In this document: positions 51,035 through 60,189 of the stretch, in pieces
Numbering within the stretch: position 1 is the stretch's first letter
Layout of the letters: the number at the start of each line of letters is the position of its first letter
NCBI GenBank assembly: GCA_003021105.1
Contig: PXRG01000031.1
Location: 1-64,000 of the forward strand
Direction of reading: 5' to 3'
Length of the DNA stretch: 64,000 bases
Source of the DNA: Halobacteriales archaeon QS_1_68_17
Lineage (GTDB): Archaea > Halobacteriota > Halobacteria > Halobacteriales > Haloarculaceae
Translations under genes and position numbers: made by a program
Notes under the pieces: model-generated
Seen by the model: only the letters and a program-made list of their open reading frames with translations
Database searches by the model: none
What the model was told of the DNA's origin: nothing

Positions 51035-52017
51035 TCGACCTCCAGCCGGAAGGTGCCCTCCGGGATGTGGTCGACCCCGAGCGCGTCGCCGCCGGCCACG
51101 TCCAGCAGGTGGTCGAAGAGCCGTTCCATTCCCGCCACGGTCTCGGCGTCCCAGTCGCGGACGACCATGTCGCGCCAGCCGTCCCGGACCGCCCGGACGA
51201 TGGCCGGGTCGTCGTAGGTCATCAGCTTCGACCCGATCTCCTCCCAGATCTCGTCGTCTTCCACGAGGTAATCGACGACCTCCCGGTAGGCGCGCTTGAA
51301 CGAGCGGACGGCCTCGGGGTGGTCGGCGAGGTAGGATTCGCTGGTGAGGAAAGTAGAGACCGGCAGCCGGTTGTCCGTCTCCGAGAGCCGCTGGACGAGC
51401 GTCGACATCGGCAACACCTCGCGGTAGTCGCCCCGTTCGGTGATCTCGGGGACGATGGGCCAGAACTGGAGGACGGCGTCGACCTCGCCGTCGTGGAGCA
51501 GTTCCGTCAGCCCGACCTTCGACCCCGCCTCGACGGGCGTGGCCTCCTCGTCGGGGTCGAAGCCGTGGTACTCGCGGCAGGCCGCGCGGACGAGGATCCA
51601 GTTCTTGTCGAGGCGGCGGACGACGCCGATCCGGTGGCCCGGCAGGTCCTCGATGCCCCCGATGTCGGTGTCGGTCGGCGCGACCAGCCCCCCGACGGTC
51701 CGGCCGTAGGGGTGGAAGGCGACGATGGGCGCGCCCTCGGCGCGCTCGCGGGCCGTCGAGATGTAGTCGATGTCGATGAGGTCGGCGTCGCCGTCCTGGA
51801 GGCGCGCCTCGACGGTCTCCATCCCGCCTTCGAGTTCGTCCGAGACCAGTTCGACGTCGAGGTGGAAGCCGTGGTCGTGGTCCAGCCCCAGGCGCTTGAT
51901 CGTGTAGAGCATGTACCGGGGGCTGCCGTTGTGCTCGAAGCGGGCGCGCATCACCGGCAGGTCCCCGGGGTCGCCGTGCTGTGCGTCCAGCGCCGCCTGC
52001 TGTGTTGCGATGTTCAT
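51031..52017 (-). CDS. Cytosolic periplasmic-binding-fold protein, second of three
   Basis: 328 aa from ATG 52017. RARFEHNGSPRYMLYTIKRLGLDHDHGFHLDVELVSDELEGG has the binding-protein start without an export signal. DADLIDIDYISTARERAEGAPIVAF and LPGHRIGVVRRLDKNWILVRAACREY are the ligand-cleft strands. It overlaps both neighbours by ATGA. The similarity to its paralogues is in the fold, not in close identity, so the three probably bind different ligands or act as different enzymes. The actual substrate is unknown. Confidence 0.8.
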   Translation of the reverse strand: MNIATQQAALDAQHGDPGDLPVMRARFEHNGSPRYMLYTIKRLGLDHDHGFHLDVELVSDELEGGMETVEARLQDGDADLIDIDYISTARERAEGAPIVAFHPYGRTVGGLVAPTDTDIGGIEDLPGHRIGVVRRLDKNWILVRAACREYHGFDPDEEATPVEAGSKVGLTELLHDGEVDAVLQFWPIVPEITERGDYREVLPMSTLVQRLSETDNRLPVSTFLTSESYLADHPEAVRSFKRAYREVVDYLVEDDEIWEEIGSKLMTYDDPAIVRAVRDGWRDMVVRDWDAETVAGMERLFDHLLDVAGGDALGVDHIPEGTFRLEVE

Positions 52018-52901
52018 AGGGGAGCGACGATGGCACCGATGTCGGCGTCCTCGTCGATGAGGCCGCGGCGTTTCATCCAGTCGAGGTGGTCGTCTAGTTC
52101 CGCCCGGTCCGCGAACTCCGGGGTCTCGTACTCCGGGACGGTGATCGACGCCCGGATCGCCTCCATGTCGACCTCGGCGAACAGGTCCGGGGCGACCCGC
52201 AGGTCCTCTGTCAACATCGCCAGGTACTCGTCGCGGAACGACTCGGGGTCGTCGTTGATCTCGGCGACGGCCCGCTCGTATCCCTCCATGAACGCCGCCA
52301 TCGTCGCGTCGTCGACGTGGTCCGCGCCGACGATGCCCATGTGGTTCTCGAACTCCAGGACCTTCTCGAACCCCAGGTGCTCGGCGAGCGTGCTGTGGGG
52401 CTCCAGCAGGGAGACGGCCGCGACCTCGCCCTCGCGGAGCGCGGCCAGCCGGTCGGTCGGCATCCCGTGGTGTTCGAGGTCGACCGCCGCCGCCGGCAGG
52501 TGGTCCTCCAGGGCCCGCCGGACGGTGTACTCCTGGCCGGTCCGCATGTTCACGCCCACCGGCACCTCGGCCAGGTCCCCCGGCGTCTCGATGTCGGTCC
52601 CCGGCCGGGTGTAGACGCTGTAGGGCTGGTCAGCGAAGGTCCCGCTGGCGACGATCCGGCCGTCGCCCATGTCCCAGGTCCGCTTGATGCTCTCCCACTT
52701 GCAGATCGGATAGAGGTCGACGTCGTTGTCCTCCGTCAGCGTCTCGTCGGCCGGGATGTACTTCCAGTCGACCTCCGCCCGGTCGCGCTCGACCAGTTCC
52801 ACGTCCAGTCCAGCCTCGGCGAAGTACCCCCGCTCGCTGGCGACCCGCTGGGGCAACATGAACGAGAACGGGAGGTGGAACAGCCTGATACTGTCTCCCA
52901 T
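52014..52901 (-). CDS. Cytosolic periplasmic-binding-fold protein, first of three
   Basis: 295 aa from ATG 52901. IRLFHLPFSFMLPQRVASERGYFAEAGLDVELVERDRAEVDW starts the fold directly; there is no signal peptide. DVDLYPICKWESIKRTW, RPGTDIETPGDLAEVPVGVNMRTGQEYTV and GEVAAVSLLEPHSTLAEHLG follow the SsuA/THI5 pattern. It leads the four-gene ATGA chain and is divergent from a cupin gene with a strong TATA region between them. An enzyme related to THI5 or to decarboxylases of this fold is as likely as a transport component. Confidence 0.8.
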   Translation of the reverse strand: MGDSIRLFHLPFSFMLPQRVASERGYFAEAGLDVELVERDRAEVDWKYIPADETLTEDNDVDLYPICKWESIKRTWDMGDGRIVASGTFADQPYSVYTRPGTDIETPGDLAEVPVGVNMRTGQEYTVRRALEDHLPAAAVDLEHHGMPTDRLAALREGEVAAVSLLEPHSTLAEHLGFEKVLEFENHMGIVGADHVDDATMAAFMEGYERAVAEINDDPESFRDEYLAMLTEDLRVAPDLFAEVDMEAIRASITVPEYETPEFADRAELDDHLDWMKRRGLIDEDADIGAIVAPL

Positions 52902-52983
52902 GCTACGTGGTAGTCCCCGCGCTCGAACTTAAAAATAACGAGGGAAGGTTTATAAGGATAAGCGTGGCAAGTCAGAGCGCACC
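52902..52983. promoter_or_regulatory. Divergent promoter between the PBP-fold operon and the cupin gene
   Basis: The 82-bp gap holds AACTTAAAAATAACGAG and GTTTATAAGGATAAG. TTTATAAG is a good haloarchaeal TATA box for the rightward cupin gene, about 35 bp before its ATG. The left AT-rich block could serve the leftward operon. Shared regulation of both sides is likely by proximity. Confidence 0.6.
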
Positions 52984-53409
52984 ATGGAGCGCGTCTCGGC
53001 GGACGAGCGGGAACCGGCACGAGTCAGCGACGGCATCTACCTCGCGGATCTGGCGACGGGCGAGCGCGCGGGGATGACCTACTGGCGGATCGATCCGGGC
53101 GAGCGGCTCCCCCCGCACCGGCACGACAACGAACAGATCGGCTACGTCATCAGCGGCCGCCTCGTCGCGCTGGTCGAGGGCGAGGAGCACGTCCTCGAAC
53201 CGGGCGACTCCTACGCGTTCCCGAGCGGCGAACTACACGGCGCGGAGAACAGGGGCGACGAACCCGCGGTCGGCGTCGGCATCCTCAGCCCGCCGCGGGA
53301 CGAACCCGACTGGAGCGACGGGACCGCGGACGCGGAATCCGAGTCCCAGTCCCGGTCCGAATCCGAATCCGAGTCCGGGACCGCCGCCAGCCCCGCCGAG
53401 TCGGACTAG
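52984..53409 (+). CDS. Cupin-domain protein with Ser/Glu repeat tail
   Basis: 141 aa from ATG 52984. The cupin barrel is PPHRHDNEQIGYVISGRLVALVEGEEHVLEPGDSYAFPSGELHG, with His, Glu and a later His for a metal ion. The last 35 residues are a low-complexity Ser/Glu tail (ESESQSRSESESESG), encoded by TCCGAG-type repeats. Small cupins of this type act as metal-dependent isomerases, dioxygenases or sensors. Its stop overlaps the AOR stop by two bases; the genes converge. Confidence 0.85.
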   Translation: MERVSADEREPARVSDGIYLADLATGERAGMTYWRIDPGERLPPHRHDNEQIGYVISGRLVALVEGEEHVLEPGDSYAFPSGELHGAENRGDEPAVGVGILSPPRDEPDWSDGTADAESESQSRSESESESGTAASPAESD

Positions 53410-55064
53410 ACGCGTTCCGCGGGCACGGTCCCGTCGTCGTTCCAGCCCCGCATCTCGTAGTACGCCGACAGTTCCGCGTCCAGCCCCGGCAGGTCGTAGG
53501 GGAGCGCGTCGTCGTCGCTCCGGTCGAACCCGCGGCGGTTGTTGAACGCCCGTTCCAGGTCGACCACCCGCGCCCCGACCGCCAGCAGGTCGTCGTAGTC
53601 TGCCCCGAGCAGCGTCCCCAGACGGTCGTCGGTCACCACGTCCCGCGAGAACCGGCAGACGACGCCCGAATCGAGGACCGCGTTGTGGTTCTCCTGGGCG
53701 ACCAGGGTGGCGGCCTTCCCGGCCACGCCCTCGGGTTCGAGCGCTTCCTCCTCGTCGACCAGGGGGTACTCGCGTTCGTACATCGCGGCGTAGAGGTGGT
53801 CGGCACCGCGGTTCGACGTGGCGAAGGCGAGCCCCTGGCCGTTGAGCGCCCGGCCGTCGTGGGCCGAGAACTCCATGCCTTTCATGGTCCAGTTCTCCAC
53901 GCCGAGTTCGTCGTGGACGCGGTCGATGCCCTCGGCCAGCAGGTCGCCGACGCCCTCGCGGCGGGCGATCTTCTCGATCAGCTCGTGGGCGAGGTCGGCG
54001 TCCCCGAACCGGTCCTCGCTGGCGAGATAGGCCGACACCACGTCCCCACACGAGATGGTGTCCAGCCCGAGTTCGTCGCACAGGTCGTTCGAGACCATCA
54101 CGTCCACGACGTCGTCGATCCCGGCGTTCGACCCGAAGGCCATCACCGTCTCGTACTCCGGCCCCTCGGTCTCGACGCCCCGCGTTTCGTCCCTGGTCGG
54201 GAGTTTGCACGCGAAGGCACACTGCGAGCAGGTCCCCTTCTTGTACTTTTTCTCCTCGACGCGGTCGCCGCTGATCCCGGCCGCGCCCTCGAAGCGAAGC
54301 GCCGAGAAGTACCGGGTCGGGAGCGCGCCGAACTCGTTTGCGAACTCCGTGAGGCTGGTCGTCCCCTGCCGGCGCATGATGTTGTCGCTGGTCGCCGCCT
54401 CGCGGTGGACGTCCGCGGTCACGTCGGGCAACTCGACGGGCCGCCGCGAGTCGCCGTCGAACGTGAGTAGCTTGACGTTCTTCGACCCCAGCACCGCCCC
54501 GAGTCCCCCGCGGCCGAACGTCCGGTGTTCGGTGGTCATGATCGAGGCGAACCGGACGCGGTTTTCCCCCGCCGGTCCGACGCAGGCGACCGCGTCCTCG
54601 CCGAGGCCGTGTTCGCGCTCGACGTAGTCGCTTATCGCCGACACCCGCCCCCCGGCCAGTTCCGGCACCGGTTCGAAGGTCGCGCCGTCGTCCCGGACGT
54701 GGACCGCCAGGGGTTCGTCACTCCGGCCGGTGATCCCGACGGCGGCATACCCGGTGTCCGCGAAGTTCCGCGAGAGGTACCCGCCGGCGTTCGAGGACAG
54801 CAGGCCGCCGGTCAGCGGCGACAGCCCCGTGCAGTTCATCCGGCCGGTGAAACTCGTCGTCGCGGTCTGGAGCGGGCCGGTCGTGAAAAACACGGCGTTC
54901 TCTGGTCCGAACGGGTCCGCGTCGAACGGGATCCGCTCGTAGGCCAGTTTCGTGCCGACTCCGCGTCCCCCGACGAAGGCCGCCAGCACGTCGTCGACGT
55001 CCTCGGTCCGGGCCTCGCGGTCCCCGACGTCGACCGTCAGAAGCGGCCCGCGAACGTGTCTCAT
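53406..55064 (-). CDS. aor: Aldehyde:ferredoxin oxidoreductase (tungsten enzyme)
   Basis: 552 aa from ATG 55064 (MRHVRGPLLTVDVGDREA); the upstream ATG 55130 adds unlike residues. GGRGVGTKLAYERI and NAVFFTTGPLQTATTSFTGRMN are the pterin-binding N-terminal motifs. GTCSQCAFACKLPTR with a later Cys in LGLDTISCGDV provides the four ligands of the Fe4S4 cluster. RASIMTTEHRTFGRGGLGAVLG-type sequence is also present. It oxidises an aldehyde to an acid with reduction of ferredoxin. The window also encodes a tungstate importer and MoaE. Subfamily and substrate are not readable. Confidence 0.92.
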   Translation of the reverse strand: MRHVRGPLLTVDVGDREARTEDVDDVLAAFVGGRGVGTKLAYERIPFDADPFGPENAVFFTTGPLQTATTSFTGRMNCTGLSPLTGGLLSSNAGGYLSRNFADTGYAAVGITGRSDEPLAVHVRDDGATFEPVPELAGGRVSAISDYVEREHGLGEDAVACVGPAGENRVRFASIMTTEHRTFGRGGLGAVLGSKNVKLLTFDGDSRRPVELPDVTADVHREAATSDNIMRRQGTTSLTEFANEFGALPTRYFSALRFEGAAGISGDRVEEKKYKKGTCSQCAFACKLPTRDETRGVETEGPEYETVMAFGSNAGIDDVVDVMVSNDLCDELGLDTISCGDVVSAYLASEDRFGDADLAHELIEKIARREGVGDLLAEGIDRVHDELGVENWTMKGMEFSAHDGRALNGQGLAFATSNRGADHLYAAMYEREYPLVDEEEALEPEGVAGKAATLVAQENHNAVLDSGVVCRFSRDVVTDDRLGTLLGADYDDLLAVGARVVDLERAFNNRRGFDRSDDDALPYDLPGLDAELSAYYEMRGWNDDGTVPAERV

Positions 55065-55190
55065 GAGTGGGTCACACGCCCGCCGGTACCAAAAAGTCAG
55101 GCCCTCCGCGCGCCCGCCAGCGTCAAACATCCGCCCCGCCGTACGCCCGAGCGGGAAAAGCTATTTTTGCCAGTCCGCGGCCCTTCTACT

Positions 55191-55622
55191 ATGGACGCGG
55201 TCGATCACATCAACGTCGACGTAAACGACCTGGACGCCTGTTTCCGGTTCTACCGGGACGTACTCGACCTGGAGTTGCTCCGCCCGCCGGCGGACTTCCA
55301 GGGCGACCACGCCATGTTCGCGGCGGGCGAGACCGTGGTGACCCTCGCCGAGACCGGGCGGGCCGAGGGCTGGACGCCGGCGGACCTCGACCACCCGCTG
55401 GACAAGGCCCATATCGCCTTCGCCACCGACCGGGAGACCTACGAGGCGCTGATCGACGACCTCGACGGCCAGTTCCCCAAGCAGGGTCCCTACGACTGGG
55501 GGGAGTTCGAGGGCTTTTACTTCCTCGACCCGGACGGGAACCTCCTCGAAATCGTCACCTACGACCCGCTCCCCGACGGGGTAGACCGGGAACTGCTCGA
55601 CCACGATTCGATCCACGAGTAG
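55191..55622 (+). CDS. VOC-family (glyoxalase/dioxygenase-like) protein
   Basis: 143 aa from ATG 55191, preceded by an AAGCTATTTTTG promoter-like region. MDAVDHINVDVNDLDACFRFYRDVLDLELLRPPADF and FEGFYFLDPDGNLLEIVTYDP are the two vicinal-oxygen-chelate modules with His and Glu metal ligands. Members are glyoxalases, epimerases or ring-cleaving dioxygenases. It is divergent from the AOR gene, so it may share aldehyde-related metabolism. Confidence 0.88.
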   Translation: MDAVDHINVDVNDLDACFRFYRDVLDLELLRPPADFQGDHAMFAAGETVVTLAETGRAEGWTPADLDHPLDKAHIAFATDRETYEALIDDLDGQFPKQGPYDWGEFEGFYFLDPDGNLLEIVTYDPLPDGVDRELLDHDSIHE

Positions 55623-55706
55623 CTGCCGACACGGTTCGATCCGCGGTCGGTTACGCCGGGGACTCGGTCAAGGATCGGCCGCCGCGGTCACGACCACGAC
55701 CCCGTT

Positions 55707-55976
55707 TTAGGGTCCGTAGTGGCGGCGCATGCGCCGCTGGTACCCGCGCCGCCGCTCGGCCGCCCTGGCGATGTCCTCGGGCGTCACCGCCCGGTTGCGC
55801 CAGCGGGCCTGCTTGGCGGCCTCGTCGGCGACGACCTCCGTCAGCGCGGCCGCGGCATCCTCGTGTGGCTCCTCGCCCGCGGCTTCCGCGAGCGCCTCGT
55901 CGATTGTTTCCCCGTCGATCACGTCTCTGATCGTCTCGCGGACCGCGGCGGTCCGCTCTGGCGTGTCTCTGGCCAT
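55707..55976 (-). CDS. Small helical protein of unknown function
   Basis: 89 aa, MARDTPERTAAVRETIRDVIDGETIDEALAEAAG then an Arg-rich end (RAAERRRGYQRRMRRHYGP). All-helical, acidic first half and basic second half, which suggests RNA or DNA contact. A promoter-like gap of 128 bp separates it from the HemQ-like gene upstream. The family is not recognised. Confidence 0.6.
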   Translation of the reverse strand: MARDTPERTAAVRETIRDVIDGETIDEALAEAAGEEPHEDAAAALTEVVADEAAKQARWRNRAVTPEDIARAAERRRGYQRRMRRHYGP

Positions 55977-56104
55977 ACAACTCCGTCACTACGACGATCG
56001 AGGACATATACCTCGCTAGGGGACTCTCGCGCCGCGAACGCGGGCGTGCGACGCCCTCCGCTGGTAGGCCGGGAACGCCCATCGCGGGTGTTCGACGGTC
56101 CGCC

Positions 56105-58069
56105 CTACGCCAGGAACACGTGTCGGGGACGGCCGTCGAGCACTTCGCGGCCCCACTGGACGGTCTCGGCGAACTCGTCGGACCGGAAAAACGCCATCGC
56201 GTCCTCGCGGGCGTCCCAGTTGCTGGCGATGAACATGTCGGTGTCGTCCTCGCGGTTGACGAGCAGGTTCGTCTCCCGGTGGCCGTCCATCCCCGCGAGC
56301 AACTCCTCTACCTCCGCGAAGGTCTCGACGAACACCTCGCGGAACTCCGGTTTGACAGTGTAGAACATCCCCATCGTCCCGAAGCCGTCGCCCTCGCCGG
56401 CCCGGCCGACGACGCCGGGCAGGTCCGCCAGGAAATCGCTCGCGGTCTCGGCGGCGCTCTCGGTCTCCCAGATGCTCACCACCGCGTTCGGCCCGTCCTC
56501 GCCCTCGTAGACCGCCGTCTTGACGTGGGTGTCGTAGTGGTCGAAGCTCTCGCGGAGGTCCCCGACCTCGGCCGCGAGCGCCCCGGGATCGGCCGTCGAG
56601 TACAGCACCAGCGCGTACACGTCCTCGCCGTGGGGCGTGCCCGCGTAGATGCCCAGGTCCGCGAGTTGCGCCCGGACGTCGTCGGCGTCCCCGTCGGTTC
56701 CACCGGCCGCGTCGGCCGCGTCGTCCTCCTCGGCCGCGTCGGGATCGCCGAGTACGCCGCCGACGCCGCCGGAGACGCCGGGCAGTTCCGTCAAAAAGCC
56801 CGCGGCCGTCTCGGCGGCCCCCTCGTTGGTCCAGACGCTGACGACCGCGGCCTCGCCGCCGCTCGCGCGGACCGTCGTCAGGACGTGGCTGTCGTAGTGC
56901 TCGAAGTTCCCCCGCAGGCCGTCGAGGTCGTCGGCCAGGTCGCCGGCGTCCACCTCGGCGTCGAACACCAGCGCGTAGTCGCCGTCGTCGTAGTCGCTCC
57001 CGGCGTGGATGCCAAGCGAGGCGAGACGCCGGTCGACGTTGGGGTCCTCCGTGACGTCGGCGTCGCCGCTGTCCGGCCGCCCCGCGGCCGCGCTGTCGTC
57101 GCTGTCGTCGCTGCCGTCCCTCTCGCCGGCGTGGGGGTGGTCGCCCTCCCCCGGACTGCCGGGATGGACCCCGCCGTGTCCGCGCCCGTCGCCACCGTCC
57201 GCGTCGCCGCCGACCGCGCCGCCGGCCCGGGCCGCCGTCGCCGCGGGCGCGTCCCCGGCGTCCGCGTCGCCGCCCTCCCCCGTCGGCACCGGTTCGCCGG
57301 CCAGCAGGGCCGGCAGGTCCGCCGGCGGGAACCGCCGACCGAAGTAGAACGGCCCGAACTCGGCGTACTTCGAACTGGAGGGGTGGAACCGCATCTCGTA
57401 GATCAGGTCCTTGATGTCGGTCGCGTCGTCGGCCCACAGCGTGACGCCCCACTCCCAGTCGTCGAAGCCGACGCTCCCCGAGATCATCTGGGTGACCTTC
57501 CCGGCGTATTCTCTGCCGATGTCGCCGTGCGCGGCCATCAGGTCCGCGCGCTCGTCGAACGGCAGCTCGTACCAGTTGTACTCGGGGTCGCGCCGCTTCG
57601 ACATCGGGTAGAAACTGACGTGCTCGGCGTCGGGTATCTCCGGGTGGAGCCGCGACTGGATGTACTGGTAGAGCCCCGAGTCCTCGTCCAGTTCCCCCTC
57701 GAAGTACTCCCGGGCCTTCTCGGTGTACCCGGAAGCCTCTGTCACCGAGACGTACGACGAGGACTGGTCGGTGAACCCGGCCAGTTCGGTCCGCTCGAAG
57801 CGGCGCTCGGCGGTGTCCAGGTCGGCCACCGTCGGCCGCAGGTGGACGATCAGCAGGTCGGCCTTGTGACCCAGCACCGAAAAGACCGCCGAGTCACCTG
57901 CCGGCGCGTCCGCGACGGACTCGTGGGCCCGGAGGTAGTCGATCCCCTCCGCGAGCGCCCGGTCGCGCACCTGCTCGGGCGCTTCGCGCCAGGCGTCCCA
58001 GTCGATCGTCCGGAGGTCGTGGAGGACGTACCAGCCCTCGTCCGTCGGTGGGGGGTCGCGTCGCTGCAT
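56105..58069 (-). CDS. HemQ/chlorite-dismutase-like protein fused to an ABM domain, with two internal repeats
   Basis: 654 aa from ATG 58069 (MQRRDPPPTDEGWYVLHDLRTIDWDAWRE); the upstream start at 58213 is not family-like. Residues 1-245 are the Cld/HemQ fold, with the heme-side His in ADLMAAHGDIGREYAGK and GFDDWEWGVTLWADD. A Gly/Asp/His-rich linker follows. Two related ~80-residue units (VDRRLASLGIHAGSDYDDGDYALVF and VRAQLADLGIYAGTPHGEDVYALVL) precede the C-terminal antibiotic-biosynthesis-monooxygenase domain (MFYTVKPEFREVFVETFAEVEELLAG). It resembles the haloarchaeal PitA-type fusion. Likely roles are heme synthesis or degradation; the repeats may be further ferredoxin-like heme-binding units. 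Confidence 0.85.
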   Translation of the reverse strand: MQRRDPPPTDEGWYVLHDLRTIDWDAWREAPEQVRDRALAEGIDYLRAHESVADAPAGDSAVFSVLGHKADLLIVHLRPTVADLDTAERRFERTELAGFTDQSSSYVSVTEASGYTEKAREYFEGELDEDSGLYQYIQSRLHPEIPDAEHVSFYPMSKRRDPEYNWYELPFDERADLMAAHGDIGREYAGKVTQMISGSVGFDDWEWGVTLWADDATDIKDLIYEMRFHPSSSKYAEFGPFYFGRRFPPADLPALLAGEPVPTGEGGDADAGDAPAATAARAGGAVGGDADGGDGRGHGGVHPGSPGEGDHPHAGERDGSDDSDDSAAAGRPDSGDADVTEDPNVDRRLASLGIHAGSDYDDGDYALVFDAEVDAGDLADDLDGLRGNFEHYDSHVLTTVRASGGEAAVVSVWTNEGAAETAAGFLTELPGVSGGVGGVLGDPDAAEEDDAADAAGGTDGDADDVRAQLADLGIYAGTPHGEDVYALVLYSTADPGALAAEVGDLRESFDHYDTHVKTAVYEGEDGPNAVVSIWETESAAETASDFLADLPGVVGRAGEGDGFGTMGMFYTVKPEFREVFVETFAEVEELLAGMDGHRETNLLVNREDDTDMFIASNWDAREDAMAFFRSDEFAETVQWGREVLDGRPRHVFLA

Positions 58070-58286
58070 ACCGGGCCTTCGAACGGCGGCGTAAGGAGGT
58101 TTCCGTTCTCCCACGATCCGCTTCGCGGTCTCTTTCCGCCGGGAGTCGTCCACGGAGGAGTTCGCGGCGAGACGCCGGACGTGGCTGTGCTCCTGCGACC
58201 GGTACCGCGCCATCGACGCCTCCCGAAGCGGGCGCGTGGTGCAATTCGGGATCGCGGCGGGGAGACCCCGATCTCGGGTGAGGGGC

Positions 58287-60029
58287 CTACCCGAGCATCT
58301 CCGGGATGACGATCGACGCCACGATCACGCCGATCATCAGCAGGCTGGTCCCGAGCGTGATCGCGGTCGTGAGCCGGCGGCCCCGCGAGACGGGGAGCCT
58401 GGCGACGACGGCCTCGACCGAACTGCGGAGGAGGTGGCCGCCGTCCAGCGGGAGCGCCGGGATGCAGTTGAACTGGCCCAGGACGATGTTGATCCAGGCC
58501 GTCCAGAACAGCAGGTTCGCCAGCGTGAACACGCCGCCGCCGAGCACCCCGAGCGGACCGGTGGTGACGTAGAAGCTACTGATCGTCGGGGAAAAGCCCG
58601 CGAAGTTGTACGGCAGCAATCCGACGGGCTCGGCGAGCGGGAGCACGAACAGCAGGTACACGCGCTGTGCGAACAGTAGCGACGGACCGTCCCCGCCGCC
58701 GCCGAGAATCCCGAGGTAGAGCGAGGCCGGGTAGGGTTTGATCCCGAAGTCCGTGACCACGACCCCGCTCGTCCCGTCGTTCGTGCGGAGTCCCAGTCCC
58801 TCCAGGCCGCCCTCGGGGACCGTCACGTCGAACGTCCGGCGTTCCCCGTCCACGTATCCGACGACTCGGACGGTCGTGCCGGGATCGACCCCCTCGAACC
58901 GGTTCTGGAGGTCGGCAGCCGTGACGATCCGCCGGCCGTCGACCGCCGTGACGACGATCGTCTCCTCGGGGTCGACGGCATCCCCGGCGAGGGTACTGTT
59001 CGCGCCGACCACCGCCGAGGCACCGATCGGCGTCCGGACGGACTCGCCCGACGCCGTCTCGATCACCGCGACGCTCCGGTTTGCCACCGCGTCGCGGAAC
59101 TCGGTTTCGGTCCTGACGGCGGTGCCGTTGACGGCCGTGATGGTCGTGTTGACCCCGACCGGGGCACCCTGTGTGCTCCTGACGACGATGACCTCCCTGT
59201 CGACGGTCACCGATTCCCCGCCTTTCAGCCCCACTTCGACCGCCGGGCGGTCGACGTCGTCCAGCCTCGCGTCGAGGTCGGATTCGTTCTCGACCGGCAC
59301 GCCGCCGACCGACGTGATCACGTCGCCGCCGCCGATTCCGCTCGTCGCGGCCGGCGTGCCGCTGTAGACGCCGCCGACCGGGACGCCGTCGGCAACGGCG
59401 ATGGCACCTGACACCGGCCCGATCAGGAGGACGAGAGCGATCAACGCGAGGGCGAAATTGTTGGTCACGCCGGCGGCGAACATCCGCGTCTGGCCGCCGC
59501 GGCTCGCCTCGGCGCGGCTCCCTTCGTCGGGTTCGACGAACGCCCCCAGTGGCACGATCGTCAGGAACGCCAGCCCCATCGACTCGATCTCGATGTCCTC
59601 GACGCGACACATCAGGCCGTGGCCGCCCTCGTGGACGATCAGCCCCAGTACCATCCCGGCGACGATCTCGGGGGCCATCGACAGCGGGAGGAACTGGTTC
59701 ACGCCGGGGATGGCGAGGATGTTCTCGGGCTTGGTCAGCGCGGAGGGCTGTGGCTGTTTGAGCGAGAAGTACGCACTGACGAGGAACAACACGAGCGATC
59801 CGAACATCACGACCAGCGTGATCCCGACGCCGAAATTGGCGTACGCGCGCCAGAACCGGCGCGGCCGGGCCAGCCTGTCGAGAAACACCTTCCCGCGCTG
59901 GGTGTGGACCGTCGTCAAGGGTCCGTTGAGCCGCACCGACTCGGGAAGCAACCCCCGGGTCCGCAACGCCAGTCCCAGCGTCGTATAGAGGATAATCCCG
60001 GCTAGTACCCACGTCAGTGTGCGTACCAT
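58287..60029 (-). CDS. Site-2-type intramembrane metalloprotease (M50) with PDZ domains
   Basis: 580 aa from ATG 60029. MVLGLIVHEGGHGLMCR is the HExxH zinc site in a helix, and NIVLGQFNCIPALPLDGGHLLRS is the second motif with Asp. Between them lie two or more PDZ-like domains (GVYSGTPAATSGIGGGDVITSVGG, and TTVRVVGYVDGERRTFDV). It cleaves membrane-bound regulators in known cases. The N-terminal ~60 residues contain an extra helix. Confidence 0.92.
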   Translation of the reverse strand: MVRTLTWVLAGIILYTTLGLALRTRGLLPESVRLNGPLTTVHTQRGKVFLDRLARPRRFWRAYANFGVGITLVVMFGSLVLFLVSAYFSLKQPQPSALTKPENILAIPGVNQFLPLSMAPEIVAGMVLGLIVHEGGHGLMCRVEDIEIESMGLAFLTIVPLGAFVEPDEGSRAEASRGGQTRMFAAGVTNNFALALIALVLLIGPVSGAIAVADGVPVGGVYSGTPAATSGIGGGDVITSVGGVPVENESDLDARLDDVDRPAVEVGLKGGESVTVDREVIVVRSTQGAPVGVNTTITAVNGTAVRTETEFRDAVANRSVAVIETASGESVRTPIGASAVVGANSTLAGDAVDPEETIVVTAVDGRRIVTAADLQNRFEGVDPGTTVRVVGYVDGERRTFDVTVPEGGLEGLGLRTNDGTSGVVVTDFGIKPYPASLYLGILGGGGDGPSLLFAQRVYLLFVLPLAEPVGLLPYNFAGFSPTISSFYVTTGPLGVLGGGVFTLANLLFWTAWINIVLGQFNCIPALPLDGGHLLRSSVEAVVARLPVSRGRRLTTAITLGTSLLMIGVIVASIVIPEMLG

Positions 60030-60189
60030 TATCCCGAACGAAGGGGCAAGCCGCAAAGAGGGTTTGGTTTGCCGGACACGGCGGCCGGGCGACGGCCGCG
60101 ACGCGGCTCCCGTCCCGCGATCGGCCGGACGGTCGGCCGGGGGATCCCCGATCGACCGGAGGATTCGCCGGGGGGCAGGTTCACGGGGG

